Source of the DNA: Fidelibacterota bacterium | GTDB taxonomy: Bacteria > Fidelibacterota > UBA8477 > JABMPR01 | NCBI GenBank assembly: GCA_021734325.1 | Contig: JAIPJF010000017.1 | Span: forward strand, 1 to 64,000 | Direction: 5' to 3' | DNA: 64,000 bases | Shown here: positions 47,572 through 56,616 of the stretch, piece after piece | How the letters are laid out: each line of letters opens with the position of its first letter | Numbering within the stretch: the first letter of the stretch is position 1 | Program-made: the position numbers and the translations under genes | The notes under the pieces: model-generated | The model's database searches: none | Told to the model about the DNA's origin: nothing | Seen by the model: only the letters and a program-made list of their open reading frames with translations

Positions 47572-47674
47572 GGATTTCAAGGAATAAATTATTTGCGCAA
47601 TGTGCCTATTGCACAAAGGAAGTGCAAAGCTGATACAACACTCATTTTTTTGGGTTAGATAAAGGAATTGTCAC

Positions 47675-48100
47675 ATGAAAATTAGTTTTCAAGTTATTAT
47701 GTCAGTGATACTGGTATTCCCAATATTCATAAATGCTCAAATTCAGGACATGTATATTTCATCTACAGTAGAGAAATATTTTGACCGGAATAGAACAGCC
47801 CCAACTTTGATGTCTGTTGATGTTGTTGATGATTATATGTATGGCAGAACTTTGAAGCTCGTGATCAGAGGGCATAGAAATAGTAAGAATGAAGATATCG
47901 GATTTGCTTTTGGAGCCGCAGCTGCAATTGCCGCCAAAGCTAACATCCCTATGGAGACTTTATGGGTTGAGATGGAAATCCGTTATAAGACTATGGAAAC
48001 AACAATCGCAGTAGCACCGGCACCCTGCAGCATCGAGGCAATTGTTTACAAATCCAGAAGTTTTGGATTCTGGTGGGAGAGTTGTTTAAATTTTCTCTAG
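47675..48100 (+). CDS. Small exported hypothetical protein
   Basis: 141 residues, no family recognised. Clear signal peptide (MKISFQVIMSVILVFPIFINAQ). The mature part has an Ala-rich helix (FGAAAAIAAKANIP) and two Cys residues (APAPC and WESCLNF) that could form a disulfide. It lies alone between the divergent peroxiredoxin and yajC; the region before it (47593-47625) contains overlapping short palindromes (ttgcgcaa, tgtgc/gcaca, gcac/gtgc) that may be an operator. Confidence 0.7.
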   Translation: MKISFQVIMSVILVFPIFINAQIQDMYISSTVEKYFDRNRTAPTLMSVDVVDDYMYGRTLKLVIRGHRNSKNEDIGFAFGAAAAIAAKANIPMETLWVEMEIRYKTMETTIAVAPAPCSIEAIVYKSRSFGFWWESCLNFL

Positions 48101-48172
48101 ACATCATTTACTCATTCATGATAGGGTGGAGTGATCCTCGATAAAAGCCTATCACATTTACCACGATGCTGT

Positions 48173-48201
48173 TTGGATTGCCGTCAGCGCCCAATTAGAT
48201 T
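48173..48201 (+). promoter_or_regulatory. Probable promoter of yajC and the following genes
   Basis: TTGGAT (48173-48178), 17-base spacer, TAGATT (48196-48201), about 40 bases before the yajC start. The -10 is identical to that of the rplM promoter. Confidence 0.6.
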
Positions 48202-48239
48202 AGCTCGGTTTTTAACTAGCAAGGAGTTTTAAAGGAACT

Positions 48240-48551
48240 ATGATTACGAATATTTTATTAATGGCCGCACCGGCAGGTGGGGAAGCAGGGAATCCTATTT
48301 TAAGTTTTTTACCAATAATATTAATGTTTGGTGTATTCTATTTTTTACTCATCAGACCACAGTCCAAGCGCCAGAAAGAAGCAGATAAAATGAGATCTGA
48401 ACTTAAAAAGGGTGATCATATCATCACATCTGGTGGCATACATGGGACCATCGAAGGTATAAAAGATAACGATGTTCTGTTGGTAAAAACAGGCACCGAT
48501 ACAAAATTACATGTAAGTAGATCGGCAGTTACAACCGTAAAAACCAAGTAA
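48240..48551 (+). CDS. yajC: Preprotein translocase subunit YajC
   Basis: 103 residues, single N-terminal membrane helix (about 17-41, FLPIILMFGVFYFLLIRPQ) followed by the family motif RPQSKRQKEADKMRSEL and GDHIITSGGIHGTI. Accessory subunit of the SecDF complex. A strong aaggag (48222-48227) lies upstream. It precedes def by two bases; secD/secF are not present. Confidence 0.95.
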   Translation: MITNILLMAAPAGGEAGNPILSFLPIILMFGVFYFLLIRPQSKRQKEADKMRSELKKGDHIITSGGIHGTIEGIKDNDVLLVKTGTDTKLHVSRSAVTTVKTK

Positions 48552-48553
48552 TA

Positions 48554-49093
48554 ATGCTTTACGAGATTCAAACATATGGGAAAGATATCCTACGTCAGAA
48601 GACGGAGAAGATAGGAAATATTGATGATTCAGTCAGAGAGATCGTTTCCAACATGTTTGAAACGATGTATGCAGCTGAAGGTATAGGCCTGGCAGCTCCA
48701 CAGATCGGAAAATCGATACGTTTATTTGTCATTGATCTCAGCCCCATTGATGAGTCTGAAAAAAAACGTGTCTTCATCAATCCCGAAATTTATGAATATG
48801 GGAAAGAAACTGAGGATATCGAAGAAGGTTGTTTGAGTATCCCCACAGTTCGAGAGATTGTTACACGTCCAGCACGAATAAAAATTCGCTATCAAACCTT
48901 GGATGGACAACACGTGGATGAAGAGGTTGACGATTTTCTGTCGAGGGTGATCCAGCATGAATATGATCACCTGGAACGTACTCTCTTTGTTGATCACCTC
49001 AGTACCTTGAAGCGATCACTTTTGAAAAAAACGTTAAATCAGATCTCTCGAGGAGAGATTGAGGTTGAAGCTTCAGAAAATTATGAACTTTGA
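48554..49093 (+). CDS. def: Peptide deformylase
   Basis: 179 residues. All three signature motifs are present: GIGLAAPQIG, EGCLS (metal Cys) and QHEYDHLE (metal His pair and catalytic Glu). It removes the formyl group from new proteins. It heads the def-fmt-rsmB order seen in many bacteria. The C-terminal tail beyond the HEYDH helix is longer than in E. coli. Confidence 0.97.
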   Translation: MLYEIQTYGKDILRQKTEKIGNIDDSVREIVSNMFETMYAAEGIGLAAPQIGKSIRLFVIDLSPIDESEKKRVFINPEIYEYGKETEDIEEGCLSIPTVREIVTRPARIKIRYQTLDGQHVDEEVDDFLSRVIQHEYDHLERTLFVDHLSTLKRSLLKKTLNQISRGEIEVEASENYEL

Positions 49094-49133
49094 TCTGCTT
49101 AATGTCGGATAATCACATTTAGCTATCCCCATT

Positions 49134-50072
49134 ATGAACAAACGCTCTCCACTTAAAATAATTTTTATGGGTACCCCTGACTTTGCTGTCCCCTCACTCC
49201 AATTATTAGACGAGAGTCCACACAAGATTCAAGCTGTCGTCACCGTACCTGATAAACCGCAAGGCAGAGGTCGGAGCGTTCGACTCTCCGCAGTAAAAGA
49301 TGCAGCAATCAAACTAGAATTACCTGTGATCCAGCCTCAGAGTTTGGATGATATTGGATTTATCGAAGAATTAACTGCCTACCAACCAGATGTCATTGTG
49401 GTTGTGGCGTTTCAGATATTGCCCAAGGAAGTATTTCTAATCCCAAAGTTTGGGGCGTTTAATTTACATGCTTCCCTTCTGCCAAAATACAGAGGGGCTG
49501 CCCCCATTCATTGGGCACTGTTAAATGGTGACACAGAAACAGGTGTATCTACCTTTTTCTTGAAATCTAGAGTCGACACAGGAAATATTATTTCCCAAAA
49601 AAAAATACCAATTGCCCCAGAGGATAATCTACAATCTTTATATGAAAAACTGAGCGTACTGGGCGCTAAGCTTGTTATGCAAACAGTTGATCAAATCGCC
49701 GAAGGTGTGGCCGATGCAATTGAACAGGATGACACTTTTGCCACACCGGCACCGAAAGTGACCACAGAAACTCAATTACTCGATTTTAAGGAAGACTGTA
49801 CACTGTGTCATAATCGGGTAAGAGCCTTTTCGCCAAAACCGGGGGCGTATACTTACAAAAATGGGGTACGCCTGAAAATTCTTCGAACTGAGGTTTCGAA
49901 GATTCAAGGTGAGCCAGGGCTGGTGACGTGGGTTTCACCCCAGAGTTTTGCCATCGGATGTGGGAAGGGTTCGCTTATTGTTCAAACAGTGCAACCTGAG
50001 AGTAAAAAAGCCATGCAGGCAGTTGCATATATGCTCGGGAACCCAGTGCGAGTAGGAGATCATTTTGGCTGA
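49134..50072 (+). CDS. fmt: Methionyl-tRNA formyltransferase
   Basis: 312 residues. IIFMGTPDFAVPSLQLL, the formyl-transfer motif HASLLPKYRGAAPIHWA with SRVDTGNII, and a C-terminal OB-like domain (CHNRVRAFSPKPGAYT). It formylates initiator Met-tRNA. The stop overlaps rsmB by 8 bases. Confidence 0.97.
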   Translation: MNKRSPLKIIFMGTPDFAVPSLQLLDESPHKIQAVVTVPDKPQGRGRSVRLSAVKDAAIKLELPVIQPQSLDDIGFIEELTAYQPDVIVVVAFQILPKEVFLIPKFGAFNLHASLLPKYRGAAPIHWALLNGDTETGVSTFFLKSRVDTGNIISQKKIPIAPEDNLQSLYEKLSVLGAKLVMQTVDQIAEGVADAIEQDDTFATPAPKVTTETQLLDFKEDCTLCHNRVRAFSPKPGAYTYKNGVRLKILRTEVSKIQGEPGLVTWVSPQSFAIGCGKGSLIVQTVQPESKKAMQAVAYMLGNPVRVGDHFG

Positions 50073-51393
50073 TACTCCTCGTGAGCTTGCCTATCGTACG
50101 CTTCTGGATGCAGAAAGGAATAGTACCCGCTCAATTGATGAAATTCTAAGTGACCAACTGTCACACAGCCAATTCTCTGCACAGGAAAAGGCATGGATTC
50201 TGGAGCTTGTATATGGGACAACCCGCATGAAGCTCCAATTGGATACCTGGATCCAGAGTGCATATACTGGTCGTTATCTCAAGGCACAATATGCCATCAA
50301 AGTTTTACTACGTCTGGGTGTTTTTCAGCTAAAATTTATGAAAACAGCTGAACATGCCGCAATAAACGAAACAGTAAATTTATCAAAAAAGGTTGGTCAA
50401 AAGGGAGCGAGTCGATTGATCAACGCTGTTTTACGCCAGATTCAAACGAGAGAATTTGATGAGATCCTCGACAAGATCAATGACCCGACAGAGAAAATCG
50501 CCATTGAAACATCTCATCCTGTGTGGATGGTAGGAAATTGGCTAGCGCGGTATGAAACAGATGAAGTCTTCGCTTTATGCAGGCACAATAACACATCACC
50601 ACAAACATGGATCCGAAGAAATATCCAGCAGGTTGACGCTTTGGATTTTGAGAATTATTTTGAGCGATTAGGGGTTCAATATCAAAAGTCAAACCTTCTA
50701 GAACAATTCTATCTGATTGATTCCGGTGCGGTTTTATTAAATACATCTGAATTTCACAAGGGCTATTTTTCATTCCAGGACCTGGCAGCGGGGTTGGTCG
50801 CCAATCTGATTCACCCTCGTGAAGGGGAAACGATAATTGATGCCTGTGCTGCTCCAGGAGGAAAAATGGCCTTTCTTTCTGAATTGAGCAGAGGCGGCTC
50901 CAAAATTATTGCCTGCGATGCCAGCAGCTCGCGGCTGAGGAGAGTGAGGCAGACGGTTGAACGATTAAAGTTGAGTCAAGTATCCATCGTCGAACTGGAT
51001 GCGAGTGCAGATGCTTTCACTGAAGCTGATAAAATTCTTCTTGATGTACCATGTTCCGGAACCGGAGTCCTAAACCGACGACCAGATGCACGATGGAGAA
51101 GACAGCCTCATGATATCGCTGCGCTGACAGTCATTCAGGGCAAAATTCTACTGAATACCTGGAAATATTTAAAGCCAGGTGGTATGCTGATCTATGCAAC
51201 ATGTACCCTTGAGCCGAGCGAAAACTGGGACCTGATTGACTCAGTTTTAGGAAATCTTAATGATGCTCAGCTTGAGCCCATAGAGGATGAAAAGCTCAAA
51301 CCTTATATTGATGAGAGGGGTGCATTGTCTACATTACCCTGGCGTGATGGAATGGATGGAATGTTTGCAGTGAAAATTAGAAAAATGTCATGA
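50065..51393 (+). CDS. rsmB: 16S rRNA (cytosine-967-C5) methyltransferase RsmB
   Basis: 442 residues. N-terminal NusB-like domain (about 5-140: RELAYRTLLDAERNS, LVYGTTRMKLQLD) and SAM methyltransferase domain with DACAAPGGKMAF, the catalytic DVPCSGTGVLNRRPDARW and YATCTLEPSEN. It starts with TTG 50065, with aggag seven bases upstream, inside the end of fmt. Confidence 0.95.
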   Translation: MADTPRELAYRTLLDAERNSTRSIDEILSDQLSHSQFSAQEKAWILELVYGTTRMKLQLDTWIQSAYTGRYLKAQYAIKVLLRLGVFQLKFMKTAEHAAINETVNLSKKVGQKGASRLINAVLRQIQTREFDEILDKINDPTEKIAIETSHPVWMVGNWLARYETDEVFALCRHNNTSPQTWIRRNIQQVDALDFENYFERLGVQYQKSNLLEQFYLIDSGAVLLNTSEFHKGYFSFQDLAAGLVANLIHPREGETIIDACAAPGGKMAFLSELSRGGSKIIACDASSSRLRRVRQTVERLKLSQVSIVELDASADAFTEADKILLDVPCSGTGVLNRRPDARWRRQPHDIAALTVIQGKILLNTWKYLKPGGMLIYATCTLEPSENWDLIDSVLGNLNDAQLEPIEDEKLKPYIDERGALSTLPWRDGMDGMFAVKIRKMS

Positions 51394-52118
51394 AAATAGT
51401 CAGAGATTATATACTCATATTAGGGGTGATTGGATTATTAATTGGCCTTTTATTTAATAATATCATTTTACCTTTATATGTGAATTGGAATGATGAGATC
51501 CGGGTCCCGAGCCTGACGCACACAGACTTGACCGAAGCTGAAAAAATCCTCACAGAAAGAAAATTGCACTTCGCAGTGAAGGATACCGTTTATCGAAGGG
51601 ATATTCCAGATCGATTTATCATGGATCAATATCCTGAGGCAGGTCAGATGGTTAAGGAGAATCGAAAAATTCAGCTAACCATCAGTCTTCCTCCAGCCAA
51701 ACTTGAGATGCCTGATCTTATCGCAATAACTCAAAGACAAGCCGCCATTGCATTGGAGAAATTGGGTTTGATGCTTTCTGCAGTGTATACTGATTCATCC
51801 GATCTGTATGAGAAAACAGTTGTGATAGAACAATCTGTTGCTGCTGGTTTACCCGTAGCCCCAGGTGACTCCATTTACCTCACTGTGAGCCTGGGTAAGA
51901 GGAACCTGAAGAAAACGATGCCCGATCTGCTTAATAAGGGATTGGATGAGGCTGAGAGGGTACTCCAGAAGAGGGGTTTTACTCTGGGAGAAATTACCTT
52001 CACTGAAAGTGATGAATTGCTTCCAAATACAGTTGTTTCGCAATCCATTGCTTCTGGGAAGGTTTTTCCCAAAGAAAGAATGGTTACTGTTGATCTTATC
52101 ATTACAGAAGGGTTCTAA
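51390..52118 (+). CDS. Membrane-anchored PASTA-repeat protein without kinase domain
   Basis: 242 residues. A single N-terminal membrane helix (about 7-31) is followed by three PASTA domains (about 38-101, 105-170 and 176-242), each starting with a VPSL or MPDL motif and ending with a QxPxxG/QSxxxG-like stretch and a TISL/TVSL strand. PASTA domains bind muropeptides or lipid II. No kinase or penicillin-binding domain is attached. It overlaps rsmB by 4 bases and shares one base with rpe; in Firmicutes the same slot holds the PASTA kinase PrkC. Confidence 0.9.
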   Translation: MKIVRDYILILGVIGLLIGLLFNNIILPLYVNWNDEIRVPSLTHTDLTEAEKILTERKLHFAVKDTVYRRDIPDRFIMDQYPEAGQMVKENRKIQLTISLPPAKLEMPDLIAITQRQAAIALEKLGLMLSAVYTDSSDLYEKTVVIEQSVAAGLPVAPGDSIYLTVSLGKRNLKKTMPDLLNKGLDEAERVLQKRGFTLGEITFTESDELLPNTVVSQSIASGKVFPKERMVTVDLIITEGF

Positions 52119-52783
52119 TGAGTCTCTTGACAGCTCCACAAATAGCACCATCCGTCTTAGCAGCTGATTTCTCCCGTCTTGGTGCTGAAGTACAATCAGT
52201 CCAGGATGCCGGTGGAAAAATTCTGCATTTAGACGTAATGGATGGCCATTATGTTCCGAATTTGAGTTTTGGACCTCTGGTTGTCAAGGCACTGAGAGAA
52301 ACCAGTAATATGCTACTTGAAGCCCATCTCATGATATCTTACCCGGATAAATATATTGAAAGTTTTATTCGAGCAGGGGCTGATATCATTCTCGTTCACC
52401 CATCGACCTGTCCATCCACACGAGATACGTTACGCTCCATTCATTCGCTTGGAGTAAAAGCCGGACTGGTTATCAATCCAGATGAAAACATTTCGCTGAT
52501 CGATCCCTATCTGGATGAAATGGATCAACTGTTAATTATGTCAGTATTCCCTGGTTTTGGGGGACAGAAATTTATTCCCAGTGTTCTCTCACAAATTCCC
52601 CTGTACTTGCCACGGCTTGCAGAGAATGGAATTTTGCTCGAAATTGATGGAGGTATTAATCTTGAAACCATCGGATCCCTTAAGGATATGGGGATCGATC
52701 GATTTGTCGCCGGATCGGCCGTTTTTAACAAGACCTATACTCCAGGTGAAAATTATCTCAAACTATTAAGTCAAATTTCTTGA
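52118..52783 (+). CDS. rpe: Ribulose-phosphate 3-epimerase
   Basis: 221 residues. APSVLAADFSRLGAEV, LHLDVMDGHYVPNLSFGP, EAHLMI, MSVFPGFGGQKFI and EIDGGIN are diagnostic; catalytic Asp and metal His are in place. It interconverts Ru5P and Xu5P in the pentose phosphate pathway. Its start shares a base with the PASTA gene stop. Confidence 0.97.
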   Translation: MSLLTAPQIAPSVLAADFSRLGAEVQSVQDAGGKILHLDVMDGHYVPNLSFGPLVVKALRETSNMLLEAHLMISYPDKYIESFIRAGADIILVHPSTCPSTRDTLRSIHSLGVKAGLVINPDENISLIDPYLDEMDQLLIMSVFPGFGGQKFIPSVLSQIPLYLPRLAENGILLEIDGGINLETIGSLKDMGIDRFVAGSAVFNKTYTPGENYLKLLSQIS

Positions 52784-52789
52784 GATTAA

Positions 52790-53377
52790 ATGGCCCTATC
52801 TGAACTTCGCACCCATGAGATAGTACGCAAAGCTATTCACATCAGTAGCTCCGCAATACCCTTGTTGTACTGGTTCATATTCACCAGAGATGTGATGCTC
52901 CGAGGGGTTTTGATCCTTGCCTTTGGATTTCTGCTCGCGGAATACCTGCGACTTCATTTTTCCCAAATAAGAAAGATCTTTATGTTGATATTTGGATCAG
53001 CCATACGAAATCATGAGCATGAGAAGTTGACAGGTGCCACATATGTCTTTACCGGTGCTGTATTGAGTATTTTCCTTTTTTCTAAAGAGGTCGCAGTCAC
53101 TTCATTACTAATATTATCCGTATCTGACACACTTGCTGCTTTGATCGGGATCCCTTTCGGGAAGCATAAATTTCTCTCAAAATCCTTTGAGGGGAGTACG
53201 GCATTTTTTCTCTCAACATTGATTATTCTGTCCATTTTTATACCACAACAAGTATTGCTGAATGTAATTATATCAATCGCCCTCACCTTATTGGAAGCAT
53301 CTCCAATAAGGATTGATGATAACTTTTCAATTCCGCTGCTGGCAGGTTGTCTACTGAGTTTGACAAGTCTTTTATGA
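52790..53377 (+). CDS. Dolichol-kinase / phosphatidate-cytidylyltransferase-like membrane protein
   Basis: 195 residues, about 5-6 membrane helices. N-terminal EIVRKAIHISSSAIPLLYW and the conserved LSVSDTLAALIGIPFGKHKF with SFEGSTAFFLST are features of the SEC59/DGK1/VTE5 family. Family members phosphorylate polyprenols, diacylglycerol or phytol with CTP. The substrate here is unknown. Confidence 0.82.
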   Translation: MALSELRTHEIVRKAIHISSSAIPLLYWFIFTRDVMLRGVLILAFGFLLAEYLRLHFSQIRKIFMLIFGSAIRNHEHEKLTGATYVFTGAVLSIFLFSKEVAVTSLLILSVSDTLAALIGIPFGKHKFLSKSFEGSTAFFLSTLIILSIFIPQQVLLNVIISIALTLLEASPIRIDDNFSIPLLAGCLLSLTSLL

Positions 53378-53396
53378 TTAATATTTAGGTGTACTG

Positions 53397-55349
53397 ATGA
53401 CTTTCCTCAGTCCCATATTCTTGTGGTTTGTACCGCTCGCCCTCATTCCCATATTAATTCATCTACTGGCAAAGCAGAGAAGTAAACTACTCGAATTTCC
53501 CTCGCTCATCTTTCTCAAACTGCTTGAACAGGATGCCTTGCGAAAATTCAATATTAAGCAGCTGATATTATTGATTATAAGAACATTAATAATCCTGTTG
53601 ATCATTTTGTCTTTTGCTCGTCCACATTTAAATGTTGAGCGGAGTTGGAATTTGAGTACACATGCAGTGGATTTGTTAGTCGTGGCCATCGATAATACAG
53701 CCTCAAATCATGCAAATATCACGACGCAATCCGATACATGGTTTGAACAAATGGTGACTGCCATGGAATCACATGGTATCAAAGTTTACTTTTGCGCGCT
53801 GAATGATTTGATTTTGCATGAGGATTTCTTGGAGATTGTGCCAGGATATTCAGACATAACTCCTGATGATATTGAGTCGAAGTTGGGCGAGCAAATAGAT
53901 CTGGATCAATTTAGGAGTAAAACCATTATTTGGGTGGGAGACGGTCAAGATATTGTGAGTAAGCTGAGTCCACTGAATAATTGGGATAAATACTTATTAA
54001 AATACCATGCGCTACGTGATTTTGGACTTTTGTCAGTAAAGCTACCCCCTCGAACGCTTAGACAAGGGGATAGCTATACCTTAGGATTGAATGTAGGTAT
54101 ACTTGGTGAGGACCCGGCAGTGTCATTAGAGCTAAATATTAATGACAGAAGAGTAAATCAATCGATCGTAACGGAAGAAAATAGTTACATTGAACTAAGT
54201 ACTCGTGTTGAAGAACCTGGCTTTCAGGAAGGTCACGTTGAAATTGAAAATGATGAGAACAATTTCAATAACCATCAATATTTTGTGCTAAAAGCAGGAG
54301 GTAGCATTCCCGTTCAGATATTACGCTCCCCAAGGACCCCTGACTACTGGAGGATTATTGCGTCCGCAATAAATAATGGGAATCTGAATCTCGATATTCA
54401 ATTGTTAAGCTATGCCGGTCTTGAAGATTTAAATTTGAGTCAAGGCGGAACGGTCATTGTTGATGACGCAAGTCAAATTGCAGACTATACATGGAACAGA
54501 CTGAAAACCTTTGCCTCATTAGGTGGACAGGTACTTCTTTTTGGGAATGGCGGGGAAAGAATGAATCAATTACTCCATTTTTCAAGTCCTCCCAGGGTTG
54601 AGAGCTCTCAATTCCCATACGGTCTTGTCTATACTGAATCAGCACGGAAAGGGTTGAGTGCAAATGCTCTGGAAAAGGTAATTTCGGAAAACCGGCTAAA
54701 AGTATATAAACGATTGAACATTGCATCAGAGGAACTAGACGATACCTGGATACGATATTCTGATAATCAGCCTTTCTTGGGAGCAACTGGTATTCAGGGT
54801 GGAAGAATAGTGTGGTTCAATACTCAATTTGATGTGGAGGCTAATAATCTGCCTTTGCTAGGTGTATTTCCAACACTCATATTCCAACTCTGCCAGTATC
54901 AACATGAACAGACGGCTCTCGACCCATTCAATGCAATCATCGGAGATACTTTGCACTTTCTTCCTACAGTTCAGTCAAATGGTTCCACACTTTTTAGCAT
55001 TCAAAGGCCTGATGGGACTGTTGATTTTCAAGCACCCGATTCGAATTATGTAATCCACTATACTCGAACTGATCTTCCGGGGATATATAGATTTATGCAG
55101 GGTCGACAAATTATGAATGCTGTGGCTGTGAATATCTCTACCCATGAGAGCAAGGCGTATTTTGAAAATGATGGTATTAATGAATCAGATATTTCCCAAA
55201 TTCAGAATGGAGCATCCCTTATTGAAGAGATCGTGAAAACAAAGAGGGGTGTTCCCCTATGGCCGATATTTTTATTAATGATATTCGGGCTCATGATTTT
55301 AGAGACATATTTAGCGAGGATAAAATCTACATGGCGTCAGAATGATTGA
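53397..55349 (+). CDS. BatA-like protein with N-terminal double membrane domain
   Basis: 650 residues. The N-terminus (residues 1-80) matches the BatA domain: FLSPIFLWFVPLALIPILIHLL, then LLEFPSLIFLKLL and a second helix ending in LSFARPHL. A divergent von Willebrand A-like domain (LLVVAIDNTASN) and a gatase-like region (GGQVLLFGNGG, about 380-390) follow, with a C-terminal helix (about 620-638). Common in FCB genomes; role in envelope stress is assumed for the family. It overlaps hflX by 8 bases. Confidence 0.85.
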   Translation: MTFLSPIFLWFVPLALIPILIHLLAKQRSKLLEFPSLIFLKLLEQDALRKFNIKQLILLIIRTLIILLIILSFARPHLNVERSWNLSTHAVDLLVVAIDNTASNHANITTQSDTWFEQMVTAMESHGIKVYFCALNDLILHEDFLEIVPGYSDITPDDIESKLGEQIDLDQFRSKTIIWVGDGQDIVSKLSPLNNWDKYLLKYHALRDFGLLSVKLPPRTLRQGDSYTLGLNVGILGEDPAVSLELNINDRRVNQSIVTEENSYIELSTRVEEPGFQEGHVEIENDENNFNNHQYFVLKAGGSIPVQILRSPRTPDYWRIIASAINNGNLNLDIQLLSYAGLEDLNLSQGGTVIVDDASQIADYTWNRLKTFASLGGQVLLFGNGGERMNQLLHFSSPPRVESSQFPYGLVYTESARKGLSANALEKVISENRLKVYKRLNIASEELDDTWIRYSDNQPFLGATGIQGGRIVWFNTQFDVEANNLPLLGVFPTLIFQLCQYQHEQTALDPFNAIIGDTLHFLPTVQSNGSTLFSIQRPDGTVDFQAPDSNYVIHYTRTDLPGIYRFMQGRQIMNAVAVNISTHESKAYFENDGINESDISQIQNGASLIEEIVKTKRGVPLWPIFLLMIFGLMILETYLARIKSTWRQND

Positions 55350-56616
55350 AACAACAATTGAAAAGGATAAAGCACTATTAATTGGTGTTGTGTATGGCTC
55401 ACAAACGGTAACTGAGGTTGAGGAGAATTTAGATGAGCTGACCCTGCTTGCAAATACAGCAGGTGCTGATGTTGTGGGCAGGATAGTCCAAAAACGGAGT
55501 CAGATTCATGCTGCCCTCTATGTTGGCAAGGGCAAGATGGAGGAGATAGTCTCAACCGTTGAGATGCTAAAAGTGAATCTCGTAATCTTTGATGATGAGC
55601 TCTCACCGGCGCAGACAAAAAATCTACAGAAAATGCTCGATCATGCCCAGGTTATAGATCGAAGCAGCCTCATTCTTGACATATTCGTGCGCCATGCAAG
55701 TAGCAAGGAATCGAAAACACAAGTAGAGCTTGCACAATTACAATATTTACTCCCCAGGCTTACGAGAGCGTGGACCCATTTGGAGCGTCAGAGGGGAGCG
55801 ACATCCACCAGAGGTGGTATGGGTGAAACCCAGATCGAAGTTGATAGGCGTCTTATTCGAAATCGGATTTCTACGCTCAAGATTGATTTGGAAAAGATTG
55901 AGAAGCAGCGGAACACCAGGCGGAAAAATCGAGAGGATATGTTCAAGGTTGCCTTGGTCGGCTACACGAATGCTGGGAAATCTTCACTGATGAATTTACT
56001 CTCAGGTGCAGATGTATTGGTGGAGGATAAGCTTTTTGCCACCTTGGATACTACCGTCCGTAAGATCACTGTATTGGAGCAAGAAATTTTATTGAGCGAT
56101 ACAGTTGGATTCATCCATAAGCTTCCACATCACCTGGTTGCATCTTTTAAAAGCACACTGCAAGAAGTAAGACACGCTGATCTGATATTGAAAATTATCG
56201 ATTTAAGCTCGCCACAGTATGAGAGGCATCTGGAAACAGTGAACGAAGTACTTATGGATATTGGTGTAGCTGAGAATGAGACATTGACTGTCTTTAATAA
56301 AATCGATCTGGTAACAGACCACCAGATATTCCGAAGTGCACAGAGAGGTAGTGAGAAATCAGTTTTGATATCCGTCTCACAACAGATAAACATTAAACAG
56401 TTGGAAGTGGCGATATCTGAATTCCGAAGTTCTGATTTTGTAGAAACAACTTTAAAACTGGATCACTCACAACAAAAATTTCTCGCATCCCTTCGCCTGA
56501 TTGCAGAAGTGCTGGATATTACCTACGAAGCAGATCATCTAATGGTCAAGATCAGAGTACGAAAGGACGCATTGGATCAAATTACAAAGCAAGGTGCCCT
56601 TAAAGGAGGTCACTGA
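55342..56616 (+). CDS. hflX: Ribosome-splitting GTPase HflX
   Basis: 424 residues. HflX N-terminal domain (DELSPAQTKNLQKML, ILDIFVRHASSKE, LVELAQLQYLLPRL-like QVELAQLQYLLPRLTRAW, RGGMGETQIEVDRR) and GTPase domain with P-loop GYTNAGKSS (about 205-213), DTVGFIHKLP and NKID. It splits stalled 70S ribosomes under stress. Its stop shares a base with the patatin gene start. Confidence 0.96.
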   Translation: MIETTIEKDKALLIGVVYGSQTVTEVEENLDELTLLANTAGADVVGRIVQKRSQIHAALYVGKGKMEEIVSTVEMLKVNLVIFDDELSPAQTKNLQKMLDHAQVIDRSSLILDIFVRHASSKESKTQVELAQLQYLLPRLTRAWTHLERQRGATSTRGGMGETQIEVDRRLIRNRISTLKIDLEKIEKQRNTRRKNREDMFKVALVGYTNAGKSSLMNLLSGADVLVEDKLFATLDTTVRKITVLEQEILLSDTVGFIHKLPHHLVASFKSTLQEVRHADLILKIIDLSSPQYERHLETVNEVLMDIGVAENETLTVFNKIDLVTDHQIFRSAQRGSEKSVLISVSQQINIKQLEVAISEFRSSDFVETTLKLDHSQQKFLASLRLIAEVLDITYEADHLMVKIRVRKDALDQITKQGALKGGH

